DNA of 64,000 nucleotides from Chloroflexus islandicus. GTDB lineage: Bacteria; Chloroflexota; Chloroflexia; Chloroflexales; Chloroflexaceae. Location of the stretch: positions 1 to 64,000 of the forward strand of contig NZ_LWQS01000044.1 in the NCBI RefSeq assembly GCF_001650695.1, written 5' to 3'. The position numbers and the translations under genes were made by a program. Each line of letters opens with the position of its first letter. The first letter of the stretch is position 1. This document shows positions 28,764 through 36,978 of the stretch, piece by piece. The notes under the pieces are model-generated. The model made no database searches. It saw only the letters and a program-made list of their open reading frames with translations, and was not told where the DNA came from.

Positions 28764-29767
28764 AGCGCCATTGCCACCTTTCGCGCTAGTTCCACATACC
28801 GGTTCGCGTAGCCCCACTCATTGTCGTACCACGCATAAATCTTCACCTGCGTGCCATCAGTCACCATCGTACACAGCGAATCGACAATCGCCGAATGGGG
28901 ATCGGTGACAAAATCGATCGACACCAGCGGGCGCGTCTCGTAGGCCAAAATGCCCTTCAGCGGGCCTTCGGCGGCGGCGCGCAGCAAGCCATTCACTTCG
29001 GCGACAGTGGTAGGCCGCGCCATCTCAAACACACAATCGGTCAGTGAAGCGTTGAGCAACGGCACGCGCACGGCCTGCCCATCAAGCTTGCCCTGCAATT
29101 CAGGGAAAATCAGCCCAATCGCCGTAGCCGAACCGGTCGTCGTCGGTACCAGCGATAAGCTCGATGCCCGCGCCCGCCGTAAATCTTTGTGCGGCTGGTC
29201 ATGCACGCTCTGGGTATTGGTCGAGCTATGGATCGTGGTGATCATACCGTGGCGGATGCCGATCCCCTCGTGGATCACCTTCACGATTGGCGCCAAACAA
29301 TTGGTTGTACACGAAGCCGCCGTCAACAGATGGTGGCGGGCCGGATCGTACCAATGATCGTTCACGCCCATCACAATATTCAGCGCCTCACCCTTCACCG
29401 GCGCTGCCACAATCACCTTCTTGACGCCAGCGGCGAAATAGGCCGCCAACTGCTCAGGGGTGCGAAACTTCCCCGTCGCTTCGAGCACAATCTCGACCCC
29501 GGCGGCGGCCCACGGCACTGCGCCGGGGTCTTTGATCTGGCTATAGCCGACCGGTTTGCCGTCAATCACCAACTGCGCGCCCTCACCATGCGCCTCGTGC
29601 GGCCAACGCCCATGCACCGAGTCAAAGGTGAGCAAATGCGCCGCTACCGCCGCATCACCGCCGATCTCATTGATATGGGCAAACTCCAATTCCGGCCACC
29701 CCCACGCCGCCCGCAATGCCAACCGCCCGATCCGGCCAAACCCGTTGATCCCAACCCGCACCGCCAT
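28760..29767 (-). CDS. gap: ArsJ-associated glyceraldehyde-3-phosphate dehydrogenase
   Basis: A 335-residue GAPDH; the start at 29767 ([19 protein letters not shown]) has an AGGAGGG site. The catalytic cysteine sits in [13 protein letters not shown] near 154, and [14 protein letters not shown] is near the C terminus. Partnership with arsJ, plus the [14 protein letters not shown] segment, marks the arsenate-detoxifying type: it uses arsenate in place of phosphate and the unstable 1-arseno-3-phosphoglycerate is exported. The operon promoter is overlapped by a 20-bp palindrome just upstream. Confidence 0.92.
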   Translation of the reverse strand: MAVRVGINGFGRIGRLALRAAWGWPELEFAHINEIGGDAAVAAHLLTFDSVHGRWPHEAHGEGAQLVIDGKPVGYSQIKDPGAVPWAAAGVEIVLEATGKFRTPEQLAAYFAAGVKKVIVAAPVKGEALNIVMGVNDHWYDPARHHLLTAASCTTNCLAPIVKVIHEGIGIRHGMITTIHSSTNTQSVHDQPHKDLRRARASSLSLVPTTTGSATAIGLIFPELQGKLDGQAVRVPLLNASLTDCVFEMARPTTVAEVNGLLRAAAEGPLKGILAYETRPLVSIDFVTDPHSAIVDSLCTMVTDGTQVKIYAWYDNEWGYANRYVELARKVAMAL

Positions 29768-29783
29768 AGCACCCTCCTGATTT

Positions 29784-29807
29784 ATATCAATCGCCATTGA
29801 TATTATA
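29784..29807 (-). promoter_or_regulatory. ArsR-type palindromic operator over the -10 box
   Basis: ATATCAAT (29784-29791) CGCC ATTGATAT (29796-29803) is a perfect 8+4+8 inverted repeat. On the minus strand the -10 box TATAAT (29807-29802) overlaps it. This is the classic layout for a repressor of the ArsR/SmtB family. No arsR gene was found in the window, so the regulator must be encoded elsewhere. The matching -35 is weak. Confidence 0.6.
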
Positions 29808-30007
29808 CTCGATGCGAAGCGAAAAAGGAACCCTGCCGGGTAGTGCGAGGGGAAGGTGGCGCTATTGATCCAACGGTGCAGTTTTTGCCTCAGTACAATG
29901 TGCTTACACCCAAGCACACCCGCTGCGATCTGCTGCGTGCAGGGGGAAGTATGCAGTTTAAGGTATGGGAGATTGCTTCGCCGCCGATATTGGCTCGCAA
30001 TGACTGC

Positions 30008-30313
30008 TTACCCTGCATAGATAACCTGCTCTTCGCGCAGGATCGTCTCACGCAGCAACGACTTCACACCACTGCGCGGCACGAGATCAACAGGTCTGCC
30101 GATCAGGCCTGCCAATTCGCGTGCCATCTGGCTGAGGGTAAGGAAGCCTACCGCTGCATCCGGCTCGAATTCGACCAGCAGATCGATATCGCTATCTGGC
30201 CAGAAATCTGCGCGGAGCGCCGAGCCAAAGAGCGACAGCCAGCGTACCTGATTGCGGCGACAGAAAGCAGCGAGTTCGGTTTGGGGAAACGTTATCTGGT
30301 TCAGCATCATCAT
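30008..30313 (-). CDS. MNT-type nucleotidyltransferase, orphan antitoxin-like
   Basis: A 101-residue minimal nucleotidyltransferase. The catalytic signature LFGSALRADFWPDSDIDLLVEF gives GSxxR and the DxD pair near 32-48. MntA-like proteins AMPylate and so silence HepT (DUF86) ribonucleases. Here no HepT-like gene lies next to it on either side, so it is either an orphan, the remains of a toxin-antitoxin pair, or acts on a distant partner. Several ATG codons start the gene; the exact one is uncertain by 1-2 codons. Confidence 0.75.
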   Translation of the reverse strand: MMMLNQITFPQTELAAFCRRNQVRWLSLFGSALRADFWPDSDIDLLVEFEPDAAVGFLTLSQMARELAGLIGRPVDLVPRSGVKSLLRETILREEQVIYAG

Positions 30314-30407
30314 TGCCTGTTATGGAAGATTGTCCGCTTATAGTAGCATTATCCATGACCACTCCTTTCCTCTCTGCGCTCTGTAAGCAAAATCCCCGCC
30401 AAAGAGC

Positions 30408-30436
30408 GCGACAACACGCGCTAGCTATGCTATAAT
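30408..30436 (+). promoter_or_regulatory. promoter of the min operon
   Basis: GCGACA (30408-30413), 17 bp, TATAAT (30431-30436), 31 nt before the minC ATG. Confidence 0.55.
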
Positions 30437-30467
30437 TTCTCACAATCATACGTTCTATATTGGTAGT

Positions 30468-31136
30468 ATGGCCATGAGCGACTTGATCACGATAAAAGGC
30501 AGCCGCGACGGGCTACGGCTTCGTTTAGACGCCAACGCTGCATGGCCGGAATTGCTCAGCCGGCTGGATCATCATCTAGGCGAACGGCGCGGCTTTTTTC
30601 ACGGCGCCAGCTTGGTGATCGATCTGGGTGAGCGTGAGGTGTCGCCGGCGCAGCTCGATGAGATGTTAGCGCTCATTCGCCAGCATGGGGTGCAGGCCAC
30701 CGCGATCGATTCGTCAGAGCGGGCTACGCGGGCGGCGGCGCGAGCGGTGGGGTTGGCGGCGCGCCCGTTGCCGCGCTACCCCGAACCGATGCCAACGGTT
30801 GAGGCCGAAGCGCTGATGGTCATGCGCACGTTGCGTTCGGGGCAGGTGCTGCGCCATACCGGCCATATTACCTTGATTGGCGATGTCAATCCGGGGGCCG
30901 AAGTGATTGCCGGCGGGAGCGTGGTCGTTTGGGGCCGGTTGCGCGGCTTGGTGCATGCCGGCGCGCTCGGTGATCAGAGCGCCATTATCTGCGCGCTCGA
31001 ATTGACGCCGACCCAGTTACGGATTGCCGATCTGATTGCGCGCGCGCCTGATCGCGATAAGGTGAGCCGTCCAGAGTTTGCGCGGGTGGTGGCCGGCGAG
31101 ATCGTGGTTGATGGATGGGAATCGTTCAAGCGTTAG
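30468..31136 (+). CDS. minC: septum site-determining protein MinC
   Basis: A 222-residue protein. The N-terminal domain (residues 1-105) is like MinC-N; the C-terminal domain from about 115 has the right-handed beta-helix typical of MinC-C, including VLRHTGHITLIGDVNPGAEVIAGG and VVWGRLRGLVHAG. MinC inhibits FtsZ polymerisation away from midcell when bound by MinD. It heads a minCDE operon with short gaps (9 and 15 bp). A second in-frame ATG at 30474 is an alternative start. Confidence 0.92.
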   Translation: MAMSDLITIKGSRDGLRLRLDANAAWPELLSRLDHHLGERRGFFHGASLVIDLGEREVSPAQLDEMLALIRQHGVQATAIDSSERATRAAARAVGLAARPLPRYPEPMPTVEAEALMVMRTLRSGQVLRHTGHITLIGDVNPGAEVIAGGSVVVWGRLRGLVHAGALGDQSAIICALELTPTQLRIADLIARAPDRDKVSRPEFARVVAGEIVVDGWESFKR

Positions 31137-31145
31137 CGGGGTGCT

Positions 31146-31946
31146 ATGGGGCGAGTCATTACCGTCACTTCGGGCAAAGGGGGCGTTGGCAAGACGACGA
31201 CCACTGCAAATCTAGGCACGGCGCTGGCGATGCGCGGGGCGCGCGTCGCGGTGGTAGATGCCGATATTGGCCTGCGAAACCTTGACGTAGTGATGGGGCT
31301 CGAAAACCGCATCGTCTACGATCTGGTGGATGTGGTCGAGGGCCGGGCACGGTTGCGGCAGGCGTTGATTAAAGATAAGCGGTTGCCTGAGTTGTGCCTG
31401 TTGCCCGCCGCGCAGACGCGGGATAAAGACGCGGTGAACGCGCAGCAGATGATCGATCTGACCAACCAACTGCGCCATGATTTTGATTTTGTACTGATCG
31501 ATAGCCCGGCGGGGATCGAGTCCGGTTTTCGCAATGCGATCGCCGGCGCCGATGAGGTGATTATCGTCACCACGCCTGAAGTGTCGGCGGTGCGCGATGC
31601 CGACCGGATTGTCGGGCTGGTGGAAGCGGCTGAGAAAGGCCCGCCTTCATTGGTGATTAACCGGATCAAGCCGCGCCTCGTCAGCCGGGGCGAGATGTTG
31701 TCGGTGGAAGATGTGCTGGAATTGTTGGCCATCTCGCTGCTCGGCATCGTTCCTGAAGACGAGACGATTGTGATTGCGACCAACCGCGGCGAGGCGGCGG
31801 TCTACGATACCAATTCGCTCGCTGGGCGTGCCTATATCAATATCGCCCAACGCTTAGCCGGCGAAGATGTGCCGGTGATGGCGATCCCTGATCAGCAGGG
31901 GATGCTTGAACGGCTGCTCGGCTTGTTCGGGCGGCGGCGGACATAG
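31146..31946 (+). CDS. minD: septum site-determining ATPase MinD
   Basis: A 266-residue deviant-Walker ATPase with TSGKGGVGKTTTTANLG at residues 8-24, VDADIGLRNLDVVMGLENR near 38, DFVLIDSPAGIE near 115, and a C-terminal amphipathic helix-like end (QGMLERLLGLFGRRRT) for membrane attachment. It recruits MinC to the membrane, and MinE stimulates its ATPase. It sits between minC and minE. Confidence 0.96.
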   Translation: MGRVITVTSGKGGVGKTTTTANLGTALAMRGARVAVVDADIGLRNLDVVMGLENRIVYDLVDVVEGRARLRQALIKDKRLPELCLLPAAQTRDKDAVNAQQMIDLTNQLRHDFDFVLIDSPAGIESGFRNAIAGADEVIIVTTPEVSAVRDADRIVGLVEAAEKGPPSLVINRIKPRLVSRGEMLSVEDVLELLAISLLGIVPEDETIVIATNRGEAAVYDTNSLAGRAYINIAQRLAGEDVPVMAIPDQQGMLERLLGLFGRRRT

Positions 31947-31961
31947 CGGAAAGGAGAGCCT

Positions 31962-32237
31962 GTGTCGTTTCTGAACGGCCTTTTCGGTCGAAAACGCGAC
32001 TCGAGCGCCGAACTGGCCAAGCAACGGCTGTTGACGGTGCTGATCGACGACCGCTATAAATTAACGCCTGAAATGATGGCGCAGATGAAAGCCGATCTGG
32101 CGGAAGTGTTGAAGCGCTATTTGCCGGCGATCGATGCCGAACAGATCGAGGTGACGCTCAGCCGGGGCGAAGCTCACGATCTGCTCAAGGCCGATGTGCC
32201 GCTCCGCCGCGCGCCCGATAGCCATCCAAACCGCTAG
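31962..32237 (+). CDS. minE: cell division topological specificity factor MinE
   Basis: A 91-residue protein starting with GTG at 31962, preceded by AAAGGAG. The MinD-contact helix (KQRLLTVLIDDRYKLTPEMM) and the RYLPAI segment fit MinE. It drives MinD off the membrane and sets midcell. The short size is normal. A hairpin follows at 32267-32302. Confidence 0.9.
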   Translation: MSFLNGLFGRKRDSSAELAKQRLLTVLIDDRYKLTPEMMAQMKADLAEVLKRYLPAIDAEQIEVTLSRGEAHDLLKADVPLRRAPDSHPNR

Positions 32238-32257
32238 GCGTCGTTCGCTGTTACCGT

Positions 32258-32302
32258 TATAATGAAGGGCGACGAATCACAGCATCTGTGATTCGTTCGC
32301 CC
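32258..32302 (+). terminator. hairpin after minE, with an overlapping TATAAT
   Basis: Stem GGGCGA, then CGAATCACAG-CAT-CTGTGATTCG, then TCGCCC (32267-32302), followed by GTTTC. It ends the min operon. TATAAT at 32258-32263 lies directly before it and may instead start a short leader for the permease gene. Confidence 0.6.
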
Positions 32303-32364
32303 GTTTCATGTCGTAGGCGGGTGCTGCTATATCCGTGCAGTGTTGCATCGTCTAGGAAATCGCC

Positions 32365-33525
32365 ATGGATGCCGAATCTCGCCCAATCCGGTTTTCGTAC
32401 CAAGCGAAATGGATCAGCAGCGCCATCGTGGTGGCGCTGGCAATGTTGTTGTTGATGGGAGTAACCCATATTTTGCCGCCGTTTATCGGCGCGATTATTA
32501 CCGCGTATTTGTTTAATCCGCTGATTGGCTGGTTGCATCGCCGCACCCGGATTGGGCGCGCAATCTGGATTGTTGTGCTGTATATTGTGGCCGGGTTTGC
32601 GCTCTACAGCCTGTTTACCGCGCTGTGGCCGCGCATTGTGCAGCAGAGCCGCGATTTGGCCGCGAATGCGCCGGCGATTGTTCGTGAGTTGACGATTTTC
32701 TTTGAGCAGAATCAGTCGGTGAACGTTGGTGATTTTGTGATTAGCCTCGCTCCGCTTGAGGCGCAAGTGATTAGTTTAGTGCGCGATGTGGCCGGTTGGT
32801 TGAGCGGCAATGTGCCCAAGATTGTCTTTTCGGCCCTCGAAAGTGTGATTTATCTGTTGGTGTATTTGATTATTACGTTTTATTTGTTGTTGCAAGCGCC
32901 GCAATTGAAAGCATGGGCGCGCAATTTGATTCCGGCGCCGTACCGGCGCGAGATTGGCCACCTCGGCTATCAGATCGATCGGGTGTTCAGCGCCTATATT
33001 CGCGGCCAATTGATTTTGATCGTGATTATGTCGGTGCTGCTCTACATCCCGCTCTCGATTTTGCAGGTGCCGTATGCGCTGGTGATTGCGGTCGCTTCGG
33101 GTGTGCTCGAAATTTTGCCGATTATCGGGCCGTGGTCGGCGGCTGGGATTGCCATGACGGTGGCGCTCTTCCAGCCGGTGACGCCGTTTGGCCTCTCGAA
33201 TGTGGCGCTGGCGGTGTTGCTTGGTATCATCTATTTCGTCTTGCGCCAGATCGAAGACCATTTCATCATTCCCAATGTCATGGGGCCGCTGGTGCGCCTG
33301 CATCCGGGAGTGGTGATTTTTGCCATTTTGGCTGGCGGCGCGCTGGCCGGTGCGTTTGGTCTGTTTATCTCGATCCCGATTGCGGCTGTGATCCGGATTT
33401 TGCTCAGTTATATCTACCGGAAGTTGACCGATCAGCCCGAACCGCCATGTGACGCCGATCATCCGCTGGTAACGGCCCAACCCGAACCGGCGACCGGCGA
33501 AGTGGCGCTCGGTTCACAAGGATGA
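32365..33525 (+). CDS. AI-2E family permease (PerM/TqsA type)
   Basis: A 386-residue polytopic protein with about eight membrane segments. The usual family landmarks are VTHILPPFIGAIITAYLFNP near 32, PAPYRREIGHLGYQIDRVFSAYIRGQ near 193 (the conserved large middle loop), and LPIIGPWSAAG near 250. The family moves varied substrates (autoinducer-2, ions); none can be chosen here. Its stop is 4 bp before the era start, so they are probably co-transcribed. The C-terminal ~25 residues are polar. Confidence 0.88.
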   Translation: MDAESRPIRFSYQAKWISSAIVVALAMLLLMGVTHILPPFIGAIITAYLFNPLIGWLHRRTRIGRAIWIVVLYIVAGFALYSLFTALWPRIVQQSRDLAANAPAIVRELTIFFEQNQSVNVGDFVISLAPLEAQVISLVRDVAGWLSGNVPKIVFSALESVIYLLVYLIITFYLLLQAPQLKAWARNLIPAPYRREIGHLGYQIDRVFSAYIRGQLILIVIMSVLLYIPLSILQVPYALVIAVASGVLEILPIIGPWSAAGIAMTVALFQPVTPFGLSNVALAVLLGIIYFVLRQIEDHFIIPNVMGPLVRLHPGVVIFAILAGGALAGAFGLFISIPIAAVIRILLSYIYRKLTDQPEPPCDADHPLVTAQPEPATGEVALGSQG

Positions 33526-33529
33526 CGCG

Positions 33530-34936
33530 ATGAAGTATTGTTCGCTTGATAACGACGCCGGCACGCTCTACTTCTACTTTCTCGATCTGGAAGCGGGACA
33601 GGTGGCGGGGATGATGGAATACCCCGCTCACCTGCTGCTCGATGCGCAGGGGGCAATCTTCGGCTGCCGGATCGATCTTGACGATGAGGTTATTCTCAGC
33701 CAGCTTGAGCTGGCGCTGGACGGGCCGTACAATTGGCTCGATGGCCAATACGGCCACCTCTATATCCGCATGGCCGATGAAGAGCCGGCTGAGGTGGTAG
33801 ATCTGGACGAAACGGCGGTGCTCGATCTCGACGCCGGTGATCTGGTGGTCGGCGTCGAGCTGATGTTGCCTGAGGAATGGCGCACGCCGGAACGCTTGGC
33901 CCGGCTGGCCCCGCTGTTGGTGCCGTTCGACGATGAGCCGGTGGCTGGCGAAGGGCCGGTGGTGTTTGGGCCGCCGGCGATAGTGGATGAGGCTGCAGCC
34001 GAGGAAGCCGTCCCGCCGGAGCTGGCTGCCATCCCGCCTGAGCAGTGGCGTTCCGGCTTCGTTGCGCTAGTCGGTAAGCCGAATGTCGGTAAGAGCACCC
34101 TGCTCAATGCGTTGCTGGGGGAAAAAGTCGCGATAGTCTCACCCCGTCCGCAAACGACGCGAGTGCCGGTGCGCGGCATCCTCACCCGGCCGGGTGAGCA
34201 GATTATCTTCATCGACACGCCCGGCATTCACGAGCCGGATCACCGGCTGGGCAAGCTGATGGTCGAATTGGCCGAGCGCACCTTGCCCAATGCCGATGTG
34301 ATCTGCTTTATGGTTGACATCAGCCAGCCGCCGAGCAAGCTCGACCGTATGATTGCGCAGCAGGTGCAGCGCGCGCGCGGGCATAAGCTGCTGGTGCTCA
34401 ACAAAGTCGACCAGAAGCCGCGCCAACCCGGCGCTGATTATTTGCCTGCTTACCGCGAACTGGGTGAGTGGGACATGGAGATTGCGATCTCGGCTTACCG
34501 CCGGCTGGGGTTGGCTGCGTTGCTGAGCGAGATTAGCGCGCGCTTACCAGCAGGCCCGCCGCTCTACCCGCTCGACCAGATCACCGACCAAAACGAGCAG
34601 CAACTGGCCGCCGAGTTTGTGCGCGAAAAGGCGCTCTTCTACCTGCAACAAGAGGTGCCGCACGCGATCGCGATTGAGGTCGAGGAGTGGATCGAGAAGG
34701 AGACGGCTACCTATATCCGCATGACGATTAATGTCGAAAAAGAGAGCCAAAAGGGCATCCTGATCGGCGCCGGTGGTGGTATGCTGAAGAAGATTGGCAG
34801 CGCTGCCCGTTCCTCGATTGAGCGGATGCTGGGCCGGCCCGTCTTTCTCGATTTGTGGGTCAAGGTGCGCCCGAACTGGCGCGATGATCCGTCGGCGTTA
34901 GGATGGTTGGGGTATCGAGCGAAGAATTTTCTGTAG
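33530..34936 (+). CDS. era: GTPase Era with DUF2283-like N-terminal extension
   Basis: A 468-residue protein, much longer than normal Era (~300). Residues 1 to ~165 are an extra domain: MKYCSLDNDAGTLYFYFLD fits a DUF2283-like fold, followed by an acidic linker. From about 170 it is Era: G1 GKPNVGKSTL, switch region PRPQTTRVPV, G3 DTPGIHEP, G4 NKVD. The C-terminal KH domain has IRMTINVEKESQKGILIGAG and ends WLGYRAKNFL. Era aids 16S rRNA maturation and 30S assembly. Starts at ATG with AAGGATG upstream. The role of the extension is unknown. Confidence 0.92.
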   Translation: MKYCSLDNDAGTLYFYFLDLEAGQVAGMMEYPAHLLLDAQGAIFGCRIDLDDEVILSQLELALDGPYNWLDGQYGHLYIRMADEEPAEVVDLDETAVLDLDAGDLVVGVELMLPEEWRTPERLARLAPLLVPFDDEPVAGEGPVVFGPPAIVDEAAAEEAVPPELAAIPPEQWRSGFVALVGKPNVGKSTLLNALLGEKVAIVSPRPQTTRVPVRGILTRPGEQIIFIDTPGIHEPDHRLGKLMVELAERTLPNADVICFMVDISQPPSKLDRMIAQQVQRARGHKLLVLNKVDQKPRQPGADYLPAYRELGEWDMEIAISAYRRLGLAALLSEISARLPAGPPLYPLDQITDQNEQQLAAEFVREKALFYLQQEVPHAIAIEVEEWIEKETATYIRMTINVEKESQKGILIGAGGGMLKKIGSAARSSIERMLGRPVFLDLWVKVRPNWRDDPSALGWLGYRAKNFL

Positions 34937-35421
34937 TTGGGTGCAACCGAGAGTGGGTGTCTTGACGAGTGTTCGTTGCCGGCGCACGCAAGTGTGGCTT
35001 GGCTCATCGCCTGCGAAGGTATGCTACGATAAGCGTGAGTACGGTTGGACACGTTGCGCTGATTGGCTGTGCGTTGGCGGCAGCGAATCCTATGAGATAT
35101 GGAGTGTGGCAGTTTGACTGCCGCACTCCACAATGGCCTATCGGAGATGAAAGGCGGCAGTGTGACTGCCACACTCCACAAGCGCCTATGAGAGATGGCA
35201 TGCGGCAATTGACTGCCGCACTGCAAAAAAGAGGCTATCTCGCCCTCGCGTAGTGATGCTCACTTGGTCGCCGCACGCTGCAATGATGCGGGATCAGCAC
35301 ACCATGCAACTTTGCCGCCGGCAATTGCGTATGATCGGTTAGATTGGCGAAAGATTGTACCGCAAGGCACACTGCACCCATGGCAACCCGCCGCTCGCCC
35401 GCTGCTACAACCCGGAGTGAT
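34937..35421. repeat. intergenic palindromes (family C, GCGGCAGT type) before the kinase
   Basis: Three palindromic units (about 35101-35129, 35154-35179, 35199-35222) of the form GGAGTG(C/T)GGCAGT...ACTGCC(G/A)CACTCC. The same family fills 56450-56925. The rest of the gap holds no gene that I can support. Confidence 0.75.
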
Positions 35422-36915
35422 ATGGCTGAGGTGACTGAAATCCTCTGCCCAATCTGCCATAAGCCCAACCTGCGGCGGGCCCGGTTTTGCCAGCACTGCG
35501 GCCACGATGTGGTGCTGAACAACGATCAGCCTACCGATCATCGCCGCTATGTGATTACCCGGATCATCAAGCGCGGCGGGCAGGGGGCAGTCTACGAGGG
35601 CATCGATCAAGACGGCAACGTCTATGCGATCAAAGAGATGCTCGACCGCTTCGCCGACCCCAACGAGCGGGCCGAAGCAGTGGCCCGGTTTAATGCCGAG
35701 GCGGAGTTGTTGCAGCAGTTGCGCCACCCGCGCATTCCCCGCGTCTACAGCCACTTCACCGATGAGGGCCGCCACTATCTGACGATGGATTTCATTCGCG
35801 GCGAGGATCTTGAACAGATCATCGAGCGCGAAGGTCGCATCGACGAGCAGCGGGTATTGCGCTGGGCCGATGAGATTTGCGACGTGTTGGGCTATCTGCA
35901 CGGCAAAGGGCTGATCTACCGCGATATGAAGCCCTCGAACGTGATGATCGAGCCGAGCGGCGATGTCAAGTTGATCGACTTCGGGATTGCCAAGGTGTTT
36001 AAGCCCACCGAACGCGGCACGCAGATCGGCACGCCGGGGTACGCGCCGCCTGAGCAGTATCAGGGGTTGGCGACGCCGCAGTCGGACATTTATGCCTTGG
36101 CGGCGACGTTGCACCACCTGCTGACCGGGCGCGATCCGACCAAAGAGATGCCGTTTTCGTTTCCGCCGGCCCGCGCGCTGGTGCCGGGGATCTCTGAGCG
36201 CACCAGCGCCGCGCTGGAAAAGGCGTTGCAAAAAGTAGCCAACGATCGCTTCACCACAATGGCGGAGTTTCGAGCAGCGTTGATCCCGCGCGCGCAGCCG
36301 CAACCGGCCCAAGTGCGGGTGGCCCCGCCAGCGGCAGCGCCTGCGCCGGCGCGACCAGCCGCGCCGGCGCCACCGCCAGCGACACGACCGGCAACGCCAG
36401 CGCCACCGCCAGCGACGCGACCGGTTACGCCACCCGCACCGCCGCCTACACGACCGGCAACGCCGCCGCCAGCGATACCGTCAATGCCGGTTGCTTCCCC
36501 CAAGCCGGTTCACCGCCCGATTGGGCAGATGATCGCGGCGCTCTTCTTGCTGGGGTTGATTGCGCTTACCTTGTTGAGCGCGTATGTGGTGGCAACCCGG
36601 CCAGCTTGGGCCGAGCCGTTCATTGCGCCGATCCTCGACGGCGGCAGCCAGCCGGCGCCGTTGACCGGCCAACTGCAAACGATTGAATATGATCTTGAAG
36701 TGACCGTCCCGGCGGGGAGTGATGAGCAAGCGGTGCGCGAGGCGTTCCGGCAAGCGTATCGCGAACAGGTGCAACGCGAGTACGGTGTGAATGCGCAGAT
36801 TAATCCAAACGCACCGATCAGCTACGTTGGCCAACCGCTACAAGTGGGTGAAGCGAACGGGCAAGTCACGTACCGGGCGCGGTTGACGGGGCGGGTGTGG
36901 GTGCCGGGGCCGTAA
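35422..36915 (+). CDS. membrane-anchored serine/threonine protein kinase with N-terminal zinc ribbon
   Basis: A 497-residue protein; the ATG at 35422 is preceded by GGAG at 5 bp. A zinc ribbon (CPICHKPNLRRARFCQHCG) occupies residues 9-27. The kinase domain runs about 42-290: glycine loop RGGQGAVYEG, VAIKEM-like AIKEM lysine, HRD-type YRDMKPSN, DFG in KLIDFGIAK, and APE in GYAPPEQY. A proline/threonine-rich repeat linker (ATPAPPPATRP-like) leads to a membrane helix near 375-395 and a ~100-residue outer domain. Kinases of this layout signal at the membrane. The Tyr in place of His of the HRD motif is a natural variant. Confidence 0.9.
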   Translation: MAEVTEILCPICHKPNLRRARFCQHCGHDVVLNNDQPTDHRRYVITRIIKRGGQGAVYEGIDQDGNVYAIKEMLDRFADPNERAEAVARFNAEAELLQQLRHPRIPRVYSHFTDEGRHYLTMDFIRGEDLEQIIEREGRIDEQRVLRWADEICDVLGYLHGKGLIYRDMKPSNVMIEPSGDVKLIDFGIAKVFKPTERGTQIGTPGYAPPEQYQGLATPQSDIYALAATLHHLLTGRDPTKEMPFSFPPARALVPGISERTSAALEKALQKVANDRFTTMAEFRAALIPRAQPQPAQVRVAPPAAAPAPARPAAPAPPPATRPATPAPPPATRPVTPPAPPPTRPATPPPAIPSMPVASPKPVHRPIGQMIAALFLLGLIALTLLSAYVVATRPAWAEPFIAPILDGGSQPAPLTGQLQTIEYDLEVTVPAGSDEQAVREAFRQAYREQVQREYGVNAQINPNAPISYVGQPLQVGEANGQVTYRARLTGRVWVPGP

Positions 36916-36978
36916 CGGTTGGGGTGACGTATGATGGCGGGGGCGGCGTATGCGCCGCCCCCGCTACGTTTCCGGTGT

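Noticed and set aside
31962-32237. Possible riboswitch or attenuator before the permease gene
   Set aside because: The hairpin at 32267-32302 is better explained as the min operon terminator; no known riboswitch pattern was recognised.
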